Origin: Stieleria varia
GTDB lineage: Bacteria > Planctomycetota > Planctomycetia > Pirellulales > Pirellulaceae
Reading direction: 5' to 3'
Length of the DNA stretch: 64,000 bases
NCBI RefSeq assembly: GCF_038443385.1
Contig: NZ_CP151726.1
Span: 5,022,001-5,086,000 of the forward strand
A program made the position numbers and the translations under genes. This document shows, piece after piece, positions 9,148 to 17,886 of the stretch (position 1 is its first letter; each line of letters begins with the position of its first letter). The notes beneath the pieces are model-generated. The model ran no database searches and was not told the origin of the DNA. It saw nothing but the letters and a program-made list of their open reading frames with translations.

Positions 9148-10203
9148 TCACGGACGACACCAATCATGCTGGGGAGCCTCCGAACCGAAATTGGTGTGGG
9201 CCAGTTTCTCAATTCGCACTTTCGGTGCAAGTAAGCGTTTTTGAGATAGGAAATTTCCCACGTCGGCGTCTCGGCTCGCGGTCTCGTGCCACAAATGAGC
9301 AATCGGCAGAAATCCGGATTCGCCGATTTTCAGCGTTCGCATTCGATCAATGAACTCGTTGTCTTCTCCACCCCACCCGTAAAACGATTCGTCGTGGCCA
9401 CCAATACGTAGGTACGCGTCGCGTTGAATCACGATCGGATTGGGTGCATTGTGGACAACGCATTCAATATGCTCGACGGCGTCAACGGTCCTCGTGCGTT
9501 GAACGATCGCGGAATCCTCGCGAGACAGGTAGAAAATGAATCGGACGGGACGAATCGCTTCCAATCCTTTATCGAGAACTCGCACGCATTCGCAAGCAAA
9601 ATCCTCCGGTATCAACATGTCTGCGTCCATCAACGCGACGTAGCGTCCGCGGGCCATCCTGACACCGACGTTTAGTCCCCAAGAACGATTGTAGGGCAAG
9701 CTTTCCTCTTTCAGTAGAAGAAGTTTGTGCCGCACCCCAGCGGGAATGCGATGCGCGTATTCGCTTTTTGTGCCCTGCTCAACCACGATCACCTCGGTCG
9801 GTATTCCGAGTTGGGAAAGCATCGACGAGATCGAAGCCTCGAATTGGGCGGCCCGGTTGAGTCCCCGCACGCCGACAACAAAACTGAGCAGCGGCGTCCC
9901 TTTGGTTGGATCCTGCTCAGTGAATGAAATCGGAAACAGGTTGTTGCAGTGATGAAACAGTCGTTGAGATACTCGTGGGAATAATCGCGTGACCGTTAGC
10001 TTTGAACTGTCCTGCCAATCGCAGTAGCGGCCACCGGTCACAGTATCTTTGACCAGTCTCTCGCTCCTGTTGCACAGATCCAACCATGAGAGTCCAAACT
10101 GATTTGCAACGCTTGGTGCGTTCAGGACAAGCTCGGTTTTCCAACGCTCATGCAGCCAGCATCCGATTCTCTGCCTAAGGCTGTTCAATGAAATGCCATC
10201 CAC
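9148..10203 (-). CDS. GT2-type glycosyltransferase with galactosyltransferase-like C-terminus
   Basis: A 351-residue protein starting with GTG at 10203; an in-frame stop lies just upstream and a GGAAAG lies ~14 bases before the start. Residues ~1-100 are an unassigned N-terminal domain. The GT-A catalytic part follows: LLSFVVGVRGLNRAAQFEAS, PTEVIVVEQG, and the metal site MDADM (~residue 195). Near residue 290, GGHDESFYGWGGEDNEFIDR matches the acceptor/metal-binding block (GT7 C-terminal type) of beta-1,4-galactosyltransferases and GalNAc/chondroitin polymerases. It may build a hexosamine- or galactose-containing backbone; the sugar is inferred. Confidence 0.78.
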   Translation of the reverse strand: MDGISLNSLRQRIGCWLHERWKTELVLNAPSVANQFGLSWLDLCNRSERLVKDTVTGGRYCDWQDSSKLTVTRLFPRVSQRLFHHCNNLFPISFTEQDPTKGTPLLSFVVGVRGLNRAAQFEASISSMLSQLGIPTEVIVVEQGTKSEYAHRIPAGVRHKLLLLKEESLPYNRSWGLNVGVRMARGRYVALMDADMLIPEDFACECVRVLDKGLEAIRPVRFIFYLSREDSAIVQRTRTVDAVEHIECVVHNAPNPIVIQRDAYLRIGGHDESFYGWGGEDNEFIDRMRTLKIGESGFLPIAHLWHETASRDADVGNFLSQKRLLAPKVRIEKLAHTNFGSEAPQHDWCRP

Positions 10204-10230
10204 TTTTGAGTTGAAACTCTTTCCGCGCTG

Positions 10231-10821
10231 TTAGTCTCGCGAAGCAATCCGCTTTGCAGGTACGCCGGCCCATATTTCATACTCTGGGATATCGCGAGTG
10301 ACGACGCTGCCCGCGCCGACGATCGCCCCACGATGCACGGCAACCCCTGGCGTGATGATCGCGCTGGCACCGATCCACACGTCATTGCCGATGATCACTC
10401 CGCGTTTATGCGGTGGGGGAGTTTGATCTTTGATGGGGGTTCCTCGGGAAGTTCCGTGATTGCTTGCCACGAGGGAACAAAATTGGCTGATCAGACAACC
10501 TGAGCCAATGACGATGTCTCCGCCTCCCGCTCGGAGATTATTGTATTCTCCGATCCAAGTTTCGGCGCCGATGGAAATACGGCCGAAGCCGTTGAGCTCG
10601 TCACCGAACGCGAGGATGGTTCCCCCGCAGATGTTCACCCTGTCGCTGAGGTCGCAGAGGTCCTTACGGTATCCGATCATTCGGATGTCACGATCAATTT
10701 TGCAGCCCGATGCGGAACTCTGGATCTCTTCGATCCGCTGCAGGTGAAAGCGGCGTTCGCCCAAATCCCGAACGATTTCTGGAAAGCGAAGCAAGGCCAG
10801 TCCTCGAATCCAATTCAGCAT
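10231..10821 (-). CDS. Hexapeptide-repeat O-acyltransferase (left-handed beta-helix)
   Basis: A 196-residue protein of the LbH/WbbJ-type acetyltransferase group. Imperfect hexads (I/V/L-G-x4) run from about residue 75 to 180. The C-terminal block GNDVWIGASAIITPGVAVH, then IVGAGSVVTRDI and AGVPAKRI, is highly typical of maltose/nodulation/serine acetyltransferase relatives. SNHGTSRG near residue 120 supplies the likely catalytic histidine. It would acetylate a sugar or nucleotide sugar. The length fits the family. Confidence 0.87.
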   Translation of the reverse strand: MLNWIRGLALLRFPEIVRDLGERRFHLQRIEEIQSSASGCKIDRDIRMIGYRKDLCDLSDRVNICGGTILAFGDELNGFGRISIGAETWIGEYNNLRAGGGDIVIGSGCLISQFCSLVASNHGTSRGTPIKDQTPPPHKRGVIIGNDVWIGASAIITPGVAVHRGAIVGAGSVVTRDIPEYEIWAGVPAKRIASRD

Positions 10822-10887
10822 CGGCTCAGAAGATCCAGGTTCGAGGCAACGGAGAAGGTTGCAAAATGATTGAAGTTTTCCGCATGC

Positions 10888-12222
10888 TCATTTTCGTGGA
10901 GACTCTCCGTGATCACGTTCGCCTGCCAAAACCAGGAACGCTTCATGCGAGGTTTTCGATCCAGACAGGGTGTGCGGCCACTCGCCTCCAGGGCCGTTGT
11001 CCGGGGGTTGATGTCTAACCATCTTTCTTACAAAGCCTGCGATGCGATGACCGACGATCGGATCAAGTCTTCCCGAGGGAGGCAGTTGACAGTGGATCTC
11101 GCCAATCTTCGGCGTCATCTGGATGAGGGCATTCAGGATTCGACTCCAGTTCGCAACCGATACTTCACAAGAGAGCTTCTCCGTGACGGTTTGGAATGCA
11201 TTCTGACGGATCTGATCACGCAATCGGAGTTGATCTTCAATGGCAATGATTTGTTCAGCGGCGGCGTCCACGTTCGCAACGTCAAACAGCATACAGTTCT
11301 GCTTATGGTGGAGCAGTCCTTCAAGTCCGCTACCGGTGTAGCGAGAAGAAATCACGGGTGTACCCGCTGCCATGCTTTCCCAGATAACAATCGGTCCAGT
11401 TTCCCAGCTTGAGGTTACAATCAATGCGTCGCAGACGAGGTAAAGTTTATCATTGAGTTCTGTCGGTTGAAGAAATCCCAGAAACTCAAAATGAGCAGAG
11501 AGATCGCATTGCTCGACACGACTCAGGAACATCTCTTGTTCGGGCCCCGTTCCTGCAACCAGAAAGCGAAAGACTCGGCCAGCGCGGCGGAGTCTGATGG
11601 CGATCTCAATGAGGTCGTGGATTCGTTTTTGAGGCTGTTCCAGACGCCCCGAATATCCGATCGTGAACACCGGGTTTGGTGATCGTTGTGGAAGCAGTGG
11701 CGGCACATGAGTCCCGTATGCGCAGTGGAAAACTCGGTCCTCCGGAACTTCGCCCAACTCAGTCGCCAGTCGGCACGCCAATCTGTTGGTGCAGACCACG
11801 GCATCCAGTTCGTCACGCAGCCGCTTCATGTCCGCGAACAGATCCTCCTGGATTCCGTGGCACGTCATGACGGCTCGGGTGTCTCTGCCGCGGCATCGCT
11901 CCATTGCCGCAGCGCGGATTGCGTCAGGTATGTTGACCGACAACACGACGTTCGGAGCCAAATGCTGGATCGTTCGACGGAGGGACCTTATGCGACCCGC
12001 TGGTGTCGAATCCGGACAGTCGATTGACACCGTTTTTTTGAACGGATGAACGTGCAAGTAACGGTCCGGTTGGTGATGGCGGGGACCTGCCACAAGGCCG
12101 AGTGTGACATCCCACCCCTCCGCGTTCAGACCGGGCAGCAGATAATCTAACCAGGTGGACAGTCCGCCAAGCGTATACGCTGAAGGCGCGACGAACAGTA
12201 TTTTTGCATTGCCCGCCATCAT
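10888..12222 (-). CDS. GT4 family glycosyltransferase
   Basis: 444 residues when started at the ATG at 12222, which shares its first base with the upstream TGA (TGATG). The frame is open further but inside the neighbour. Key parts are KILFVAPSAYTLGGLSTWLD at the N-terminus, TIGYSGRLEQPQKRIHDLIE opening the second Rossmann domain, and a C-terminal block with WESMAAGTPVISSRYTGS, the nucleotide-sugar-binding part of GT4. It resembles the GT4 gene at 13246-14625 (both begin with a GG/CGI-x-TWL motif), so the two may be paralogues adding similar sugars. Confidence 0.85.
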   Translation of the reverse strand: MMAGNAKILFVAPSAYTLGGLSTWLDYLLPGLNAEGWDVTLGLVAGPRHHQPDRYLHVHPFKKTVSIDCPDSTPAGRIRSLRRTIQHLAPNVVLSVNIPDAIRAAAMERCRGRDTRAVMTCHGIQEDLFADMKRLRDELDAVVCTNRLACRLATELGEVPEDRVFHCAYGTHVPPLLPQRSPNPVFTIGYSGRLEQPQKRIHDLIEIAIRLRRAGRVFRFLVAGTGPEQEMFLSRVEQCDLSAHFEFLGFLQPTELNDKLYLVCDALIVTSSWETGPIVIWESMAAGTPVISSRYTGSGLEGLLHHKQNCMLFDVANVDAAAEQIIAIEDQLRLRDQIRQNAFQTVTEKLSCEVSVANWSRILNALIQMTPKIGEIHCQLPPSGRLDPIVGHRIAGFVRKMVRHQPPDNGPGGEWPHTLSGSKTSHEAFLVLAGERDHGESPRK

Positions 12223-13160
12223 CACTTGCCAACGCGTCGAAGCCATATCCCGGCACCGGTGTTCTTGAAACACATTGGCATCAACGATCGCATCAAGTCT
12301 GGGCGATGAGTGCAGAGAGCGTCGCCCCAAAGGTTGATTTCAAATCCACTGCTGTGCATCAGCAGGCATCTCAACATGTACGCTTCGTTCCAGGATCGAC
12401 CGGCCAAAATCCATTCTTCGGGGTACTCGAATGGATAAAAAACATCGTGAATGTGAATCCAAACGCCCGGCTTCAATCGCGGCAACACTTCGAAAAAGAG
12501 GAAGTTGACGTCGCTGGAAGCCTTACCGACATGCGAGGAGTCGATGAATAGAATGTCAGATTCGTTGAGTTCATCAAAGGTCGAAAGCGGAACGTCTTGG
12601 ACCTTTTGAACCATGACCTTAGCCGACCCTGCGTCGGTGGGACGCATGTTATCGTGCAATCGCTCTGGATACGGCTCGATAAAGGTGCAATGAAGTGTTC
12701 CGTTGAGGAACAGTTCGTTGACATCAAGCGTCAGGCAGGACGAGAATCCCGAACCGATCTCGATCAGCTTCGCCGGTTTGAGATGGCGCAGCAGAGAGTA
12801 GAGCAGGATTCCGTCGGCGTAGCAGTAAAATCCGTTGTCAAAATAGTATCGATGTTCGCCGCGCTGCTCTTTTGTTTCGCCGAACGGGATCTCTGAGTAA
12901 TACGCCGCGAGTTTTGTGATCAATGCTTCTTGAGCATCCCAGTTGAGTGCTATGCCCGGGAGTTCTGAAAGCTGTTCTCTGCCAGACTTACGGCCGATTC
13001 CAGCGACGTCATTCGCACTCGGTACGGGCGAATAATAATGTCCCGGAGGGTACGACTGCCTCACTTTCCAGGTCGCCAGTTCCTGCAGTAAACGGTCGCG
13101 ATCCCGGACCAGATTACGAATCCCCGGAAGTCGCTTTGCCAAATCGCGTACAATTCTCAT
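12222..13160 (-). CDS. Class I SAM-dependent methyltransferase
   Basis: 312 residues from the ATG at 13160. An AGGAG lies 6 bases upstream, one of the few clear ribosome-binding sites in this cluster, and it decides the start over the longer open frame. LIEIGSGFSSCLTLDVNELF (~residue 135) is the SAM motif I. CTFIEPYPERL is the acidic strand after it, DILFIDSSHVGKASSDVNFL is motif IV, and WIHIHDVFYPFEYPEEW is a Methyltransf_24-like loop. Residues ~15-35 may form a short coiled coil. The methyl acceptor is unknown, probably a sugar of the glycan. Confidence 0.78.
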   Translation of the reverse strand: MRIVRDLAKRLPGIRNLVRDRDRLLQELATWKVRQSYPPGHYYSPVPSANDVAGIGRKSGREQLSELPGIALNWDAQEALITKLAAYYSEIPFGETKEQRGEHRYYFDNGFYCYADGILLYSLLRHLKPAKLIEIGSGFSSCLTLDVNELFLNGTLHCTFIEPYPERLHDNMRPTDAGSAKVMVQKVQDVPLSTFDELNESDILFIDSSHVGKASSDVNFLFFEVLPRLKPGVWIHIHDVFYPFEYPEEWILAGRSWNEAYMLRCLLMHSSGFEINLWGDALCTHRPDLMRSLMPMCFKNTGAGIWLRRVGK

Positions 13161-13245
13161 TTGCAACTCCTGGGAATGTGCAGCATGTTGATGCACCGGT
13201 GGGAGGCAGGCTTCACGCCTCGACAGCTAGCGCTGACTGACTGGT

Positions 13246-14625
13246 TCATTGATGCGATTTCTGATCCAAATGAGCATTCTCAACACTCGTTGATGGCAGC
13301 TGCGGAAAATGGGGAATGGCATCGGGGGCGATTGAGATTCCCATCGCGTTGGAGACGTTCTCCAACAGATCACTATTTCTGCAGCGATAGTGAGGCCATT
13401 CTTCTCCACCGGATTGGTGCGGGAAATATCGGTGCCTGAGTCGCCGGTATCGCTCCAGCCAAGATTCAGGGATGCCGAACTTTCCTCTCCGCCTAGGAGT
13501 CTGAAAACTCGTTCCGGACGTGATTGAAGGTCGTGCCCAGCATTCCTCTAGGGCTTTACTCCAACGCAGGCCGGAGGCGTGCGGCGAAAAATTTTCGTTG
13601 ATGTGTCGTCGAGCATTATCGCCCATTCGTTCACGTTCGACCGAGTCGTTCAACAGCCCCGCAACCAAGATGGCAGCTTGCTCGACGTCTCCCACTGGGA
13701 ACGTAAGTGCATTCACCTTGGGCAGAACGAGTCCTTCGTCGTGAAGTCCAAAGAATTCGGATGTCACCGGCACAACACCGTGCGCCATCGCTTCGGCGAT
13801 CGATAGGCAGAACGCTTCGTTAGACGAGAAGTTGACAAACACATCCAAATGAGGAAAGAAGTCCCGATAAAGTTGCTCCCGTGACAATCGTCCAAAGCAC
13901 CGGACGTGCTCAGGAAATTGATTCGCAAATTCCTTGATCTCGTGACTGATGTTGCCATCCCCGGCAATCCAAAGTTCTGCCGATGGCGATAACTCGTGCA
14001 GACGCTGAAAGAATGGGATGGTGTCGCGAACTCGCTTTCTGCCTTCCGAATCCAGTCGGCCTGCGAATCCGACGCGGAGCGCGGAGCCGTGCGACTCGTT
14101 CTCGTTCGCCGTGCCTTGAACCGCGTTGGGCAAATGAACCAGTCGTTCGGCGTCGAATCCCCACGGCGGCATTCCCATTACCGCCATACTTTGTCGACCG
14201 ATACAGACGGCCAAGTCGATTTCATCACGATGGCTCAGCAAAGCCGCTGCTTGATGCGAGAAATTCCCGTGGTTCGTCACCACCAGCCGTAAGTCGCGTC
14301 CCTCATTGCGGACTCGTTGGATCGCTTCAAATGCGGAATCGAGACAGTTCAGAATGACGATTTCTGGATCGACCTGCTTGATCGCGCGGCAGATGGCCAA
14401 GACCCGCCCCTCTTCCGTTCCGGTTCGTCCGTCCATCCACACCGTGCGAAATCCGGGCCGGCAAGCTTCGATCTTTGCCGGATCATGAAACTCTCGCCCC
14501 CAAGCCAAGCCGATCGTCACTTCCCACCCATTGGCCTCTAGTTCGGGTGCCAACAGTTCCAACCACGTCCCGATACCGCAAACGGTGTGTGAGGAATAGT
14601 AAAGGATTAGGATTTTACGTTGCAT
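13246..14625 (-). CDS. GT4 family glycosyltransferase
   Basis: A 459-residue GT-B glycosyltransferase. The N-terminus is KILILYYSSHTVCGIGTWLE. The second domain starts at LRVGFAGRLDSEGRKRVRDT, and the donor-binding block is NFSSNEAFCLSIAEAMAHGV, with the two glutamates of the E-x7-E motif. The last ~80 residues, after NENFSPHASGL, extend beyond the usual GT4 length and have no recognised domain. It lies 85 bases upstream of the methyltransferase gene and 63 bases after a further GT4-like gene. Confidence 0.85.
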   Translation of the reverse strand: MQRKILILYYSSHTVCGIGTWLELLAPELEANGWEVTIGLAWGREFHDPAKIEACRPGFRTVWMDGRTGTEEGRVLAICRAIKQVDPEIVILNCLDSAFEAIQRVRNEGRDLRLVVTNHGNFSHQAAALLSHRDEIDLAVCIGRQSMAVMGMPPWGFDAERLVHLPNAVQGTANENESHGSALRVGFAGRLDSEGRKRVRDTIPFFQRLHELSPSAELWIAGDGNISHEIKEFANQFPEHVRCFGRLSREQLYRDFFPHLDVFVNFSSNEAFCLSIAEAMAHGVVPVTSEFFGLHDEGLVLPKVNALTFPVGDVEQAAILVAGLLNDSVERERMGDNARRHINENFSPHASGLRWSKALEECWARPSITSGTSFQTPRRRGKFGIPESWLERYRRLRHRYFPHQSGGEEWPHYRCRNSDLLENVSNAMGISIAPDAIPHFPQLPSTSVENAHLDQKSHQ

Positions 14626-14688
14626 CAGGTTGCTTCAGATCGATTCTGGTTATCAGCAATCGTCGCCGCTGGGAACTTGCGTCATCAA

Positions 14689-15873
14689 TCATTGGTCGCA
14701 CCCGGTGAATCGCCGAACCGATTCAACAAACCGAGACCGCGTGAGAACGTTCTGGCTTACATGGGCGCTTGACTCAGCCATTCGTTTCAACTCGCCCGGA
14801 TTTGTCGTCATTTCCAAGAGTACCTCCGATAATTTCGTTGGCTCCAATGTGTTGGCAACTCGCCCGAGTTCATGCTCTGAATAGAACGTTGTTAGCGACC
14901 CGTATGTTGGCGTGTGTACAAAGACCGGCCTACCCGTTGCCACGTAAGTGCTGAACTTGGTCGGAAACGAAAGAGTCGTCATCGGCCGCATGACGCCCTC
15001 GAATGCCTGCGGCATGTAGAGCAGATCGCACTCGCTCATCAACGAATGCACTTCCGTCAAACTTCGCCAGCCATAGAATATGGCTTTGGCCGGCTTTGAT
15101 GCACGGAGGGAGATTTCACCACCCGCGATCACCAGTACCACGTCACGATCGGCCAGTCGCCAATCGACATGGTCCAGCGCTGCAAGGAACGCTCTCCAGG
15201 CCGAATGAGAATACATGCCGCCACAGAATCCAATCCGAAACTCTGTTGGCTCTGGAACATCTGAGCGAGGATGGCACTGGTCAGCCAATCCGTGACGAAC
15301 GATGATCGGCTCACCCTGCGTGTATGGTCGGTAGGCCTCCAGCATCGATTCACCTATGACCGCCACGCGATCTGCCCGTCCCAGCAGTTGATGGAAACGT
15401 CGCATTGTTCGATCTCTCGTGAGTCGATCGAGCGAACGTTGCATCAACAGGTACATCGGGTCGTCCCAAACTTGAATCAGCAAAGGAATCTGTATCTGGG
15501 CACTCAAGTGCCATGCGACGTCGATCGCCGCAGTCGAATTCAGGATGCACCACAATTGTTCTGAACGAATCTGCTCAACGTGAGCAAAGACGTTTCGCGC
15601 GGAATCGCGAATCGCCGGTTCATAGTTCTTCATTCGCTTGAGAATGCGTTGGGCTCGACGCCACCATTGGATCTCCAGAGCTCCCCTTTCATTCGGGACA
15701 CAAAAGATGTTTTTTTGAGTTTCCTCTTTTGACGCCAGTGTTGCTCCAGTTTTTAACAAGCCAACCGTATTGAGCATTCCCGGCGGAACGCAGTCGGCCA
15801 TTTCTCGCAGCAGAACGCATCCCACATTTGCGTCTTCGGGTTCGACGCTTGAAATGATCGTTGTGGTGAGCAT
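14689..15873 (-). CDS. GT-B (GT4-like) glycosyltransferase
   Basis: A 394-residue protein. The N-terminal domain is divergent, while the second half keeps the GT-B pattern: FRIGFCGGMYSHSAWRAFLA, VVLVIAGGEISLRASKPAKA, then LLYMPQAFEG and FPTKFSTYVATGRPVFVHTP as the donor-binding region. Nearly all of the frame is open and the ATG at 15873 follows the FkbM stop by 5 bases. The family assignment is firm at fold level and weaker for subfamily and sugar. Confidence 0.75.
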   Translation of the reverse strand: MLTTTIISSVEPEDANVGCVLLREMADCVPPGMLNTVGLLKTGATLASKEETQKNIFCVPNERGALEIQWWRRAQRILKRMKNYEPAIRDSARNVFAHVEQIRSEQLWCILNSTAAIDVAWHLSAQIQIPLLIQVWDDPMYLLMQRSLDRLTRDRTMRRFHQLLGRADRVAVIGESMLEAYRPYTQGEPIIVRHGLADQCHPRSDVPEPTEFRIGFCGGMYSHSAWRAFLAALDHVDWRLADRDVVLVIAGGEISLRASKPAKAIFYGWRSLTEVHSLMSECDLLYMPQAFEGVMRPMTTLSFPTKFSTYVATGRPVFVHTPTYGSLTTFYSEHELGRVANTLEPTKLSEVLLEMTTNPGELKRMAESSAHVSQNVLTRSRFVESVRRFTGCDQ

Positions 15874-15878
15874 CGGTG

Positions 15879-16652
15879 CTAGTTTTGGCTCCTGCCAAGC
15901 ATCAGTTCTGTGTTCTCAAAAAGACAATCGAATTGCAGGATTCTTCCATCTTTTTGACTTCTCCATTGATCAATATTACCCGCGTACTCAAATCCATGAG
16001 ATTTCATCAAAGAGTAGATTTTATCGAACCCTGGTTCGCCCAGGTACAGTGGTTTCGCACTGATCTCAACAACGACTGCCAGGGTGCGAGCTAGGGTGTT
16101 TTTAGCGCCTAGTAGTACTTGTTCCTCGTAACCTTGAACATCTATCTTGAGAATGTATTGGCCTTTCCAATCTCGCTCGGCCACGATGTTGTCGAGGACG
16201 CTGACGGTAATCTGTTCTTGTTCTGCCGACGCCGTGTGTGGCAATTCTTGTTTGTGTAGTTCGCCCATTTCGAGCAGTGATGAACTTGGCGTGCTTGCAC
16301 AGCGATTGATGAATGTGGTGGATGGTGAATCACCGAGCGCTGTATGAAACGCTTCAAACGGTTTAAGGTTATCCTGGTTGCTTTTCAATTCTGTGTAGCA
16401 CGACTCAAGAGGCTCGAAAGATACGATCGGTGTTTCGGGCATCAGCTGCCTTGCCAGCATTGCGAACTGACCTTCATTGGCACCGACGTCAAGAATCAGG
16501 TCGGCGTTGTAGATTTGCAGACACCGCCAGCAGGATATCAGTTGCTTCTCGTACTCGAGTTTCCGCCTTTCTTCGACCGAAACTCTGCGTGACAGTTCCC
16601 ATCCGCATTTGCGGAGAAGCGATAACGTTAAGTTCTTGAGTGGTCTGAGCAC
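15879..16652 (-). CDS. FkbM family methyltransferase
   Basis: A 257-residue protein starting with GTG at 16652. LILDVGANEGQFAMLARQLM (~residue 53) is motif I, IVSFEPLESCYTELKSN binds SAM, and QYILKIDVQGYEEQVLLGAK is the FkbM signature. The N-terminus LRPLKNLTLSLLRKCGWEL is typical for compact FkbM proteins attached to sugar clusters. It starts 3 bases after the upstream methyltransferase stop and ends 5 bases before the next glycosyltransferase, so it is embedded in the operon. Confidence 0.88.
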   Translation of the reverse strand: MLRPLKNLTLSLLRKCGWELSRRVSVEERRKLEYEKQLISCWRCLQIYNADLILDVGANEGQFAMLARQLMPETPIVSFEPLESCYTELKSNQDNLKPFEAFHTALGDSPSTTFINRCASTPSSSLLEMGELHKQELPHTASAEQEQITVSVLDNIVAERDWKGQYILKIDVQGYEEQVLLGAKNTLARTLAVVVEISAKPLYLGEPGFDKIYSLMKSHGFEYAGNIDQWRSQKDGRILQFDCLFENTELMLGRSQN

Positions 16653-16655
16653 TGT

Positions 16656-17645
16656 TTACCTACATTTCCTCGACGGGCGAAGCACAACAAGAATGTGATC
16701 GGCGAGACTCGTACCATGTGGTACAGCAATTTCATGCCGCAAGTACTTCAGACCTGGGACATGACACATGGTCCTTGCCACAAAACCAGCAACCGGGTTC
16801 TGCAAACTCCTCGCCCAATAGTACAGATGTTTGATTGATTGGTGGAAGCGTTCTGTACCGCTCGAAACTTGATGAGAGTGGTGAATCAGTGCATCAAGAT
16901 TCCAGCCACGGTCGTTGCAAACCTTGCGGAAAAATGCGACTCCGCCAAAGGATAGATGTTGTGCCGAGTGAAGGTACCAATGGTGTCCCCGAAGTAGTCG
17001 CCACGTCCAGTGATCGGCATTCCCGGTTGAGATATAAAGACGTCCATCGGGCTTGAGCATTGTCATCAGCTCGTCGAGAGATGTGCTAAGGGAGGGTAGG
17101 TGTTCAAAAACGTCGAACAAAGTGATGACGTCGAATTCATGTTGCAATTCTTGCGCTGTCGTAGCGTTCAAGAAATCTGCTCGGTGCTCGATTCCGTTCC
17201 GTTTCAACTTTTCCCGTGCGTCGTACGAGGGCTCAATCGCGTGTTTGATCCAGGCAGCCGGCAATGCTTTCAGAAAATCCCCTTGATGAGCACCAACGTC
17301 CATGATTTTGATAGGATCGTCTTCGCTGTAGACATCAAGCAATCGCTTTCTGGCCGCGACCCAGGAGCCGACTTTCTCGACATCATACTTCCACATGGAC
17401 TCCGGCAACTCGCGATAGAGCGAGTCAAGATCTGAAAGCCCGACTTGTGGATCACGAAATGTTAACGCACAGTGTGGACACCGAAAGAGACGGCTGTCTC
17501 TCAATCGATCGGCGATTTCCTTGACGATCGCTGGAAAACCCTTTGCGGTGCATTCGACAGGTGTTCGGCAGGGTCCAAGATCAATGCAATCGCGTTGACC
17601 GCAGAATGGACAGAACGAAGACAACGCGGCATTCACAGTGAGCAT
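16656..17645 (-). CDS. SAM-dependent methyltransferase with N-terminal zinc-ribbon cysteines
   Basis: 329 residues from the ATG at 17645; the frame can be extended to a TTG at 17717. The N-terminus carries CPFCG and later FRCPHCALTF, a four-cysteine pattern common in sugar-cluster methyltransferases. IKIMDVGAHQGDFLKALP is motif I and FDVITLFDVFEHLP is the catalytic-core strand with the conserved H. GHHWYLHSAQHLSFGG follows, as in C- or O-methyltransferases of this group. The gene seems to begin a transcription unit: about 240 bases separate it from wzt. Confidence 0.8.
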   Translation of the reverse strand: MLTVNAALSSFCPFCGQRDCIDLGPCRTPVECTAKGFPAIVKEIADRLRDSRLFRCPHCALTFRDPQVGLSDLDSLYRELPESMWKYDVEKVGSWVAARKRLLDVYSEDDPIKIMDVGAHQGDFLKALPAAWIKHAIEPSYDAREKLKRNGIEHRADFLNATTAQELQHEFDVITLFDVFEHLPSLSTSLDELMTMLKPDGRLYISTGNADHWTWRLLRGHHWYLHSAQHLSFGGVAFFRKVCNDRGWNLDALIHHSHQVSSGTERFHQSIKHLYYWARSLQNPVAGFVARTMCHVPGLKYLRHEIAVPHGTSLADHILVVLRPSRKCR

Positions 17646-17886
17646 AGATAGAAGCGCGAGTTTGGAAGCGTCGCAATTCGCCGTACCGAAAGCTGCCAGC
17701 GATGGCCGGTTGTACAAATCGTGCTGAAGAACACATACACCTCGGTCTGCAAATCCTCGATCATGATCAATTGGTCGCCCACGAGATTATGCGTTAGAAT
17801 CTGCTGCTATGACGAATTCCAGTGGCTCCAAAGTCATTTTCAAATCGATGTTGTCCTGATTCGAGGTCACATCGGCACTCGTGAGA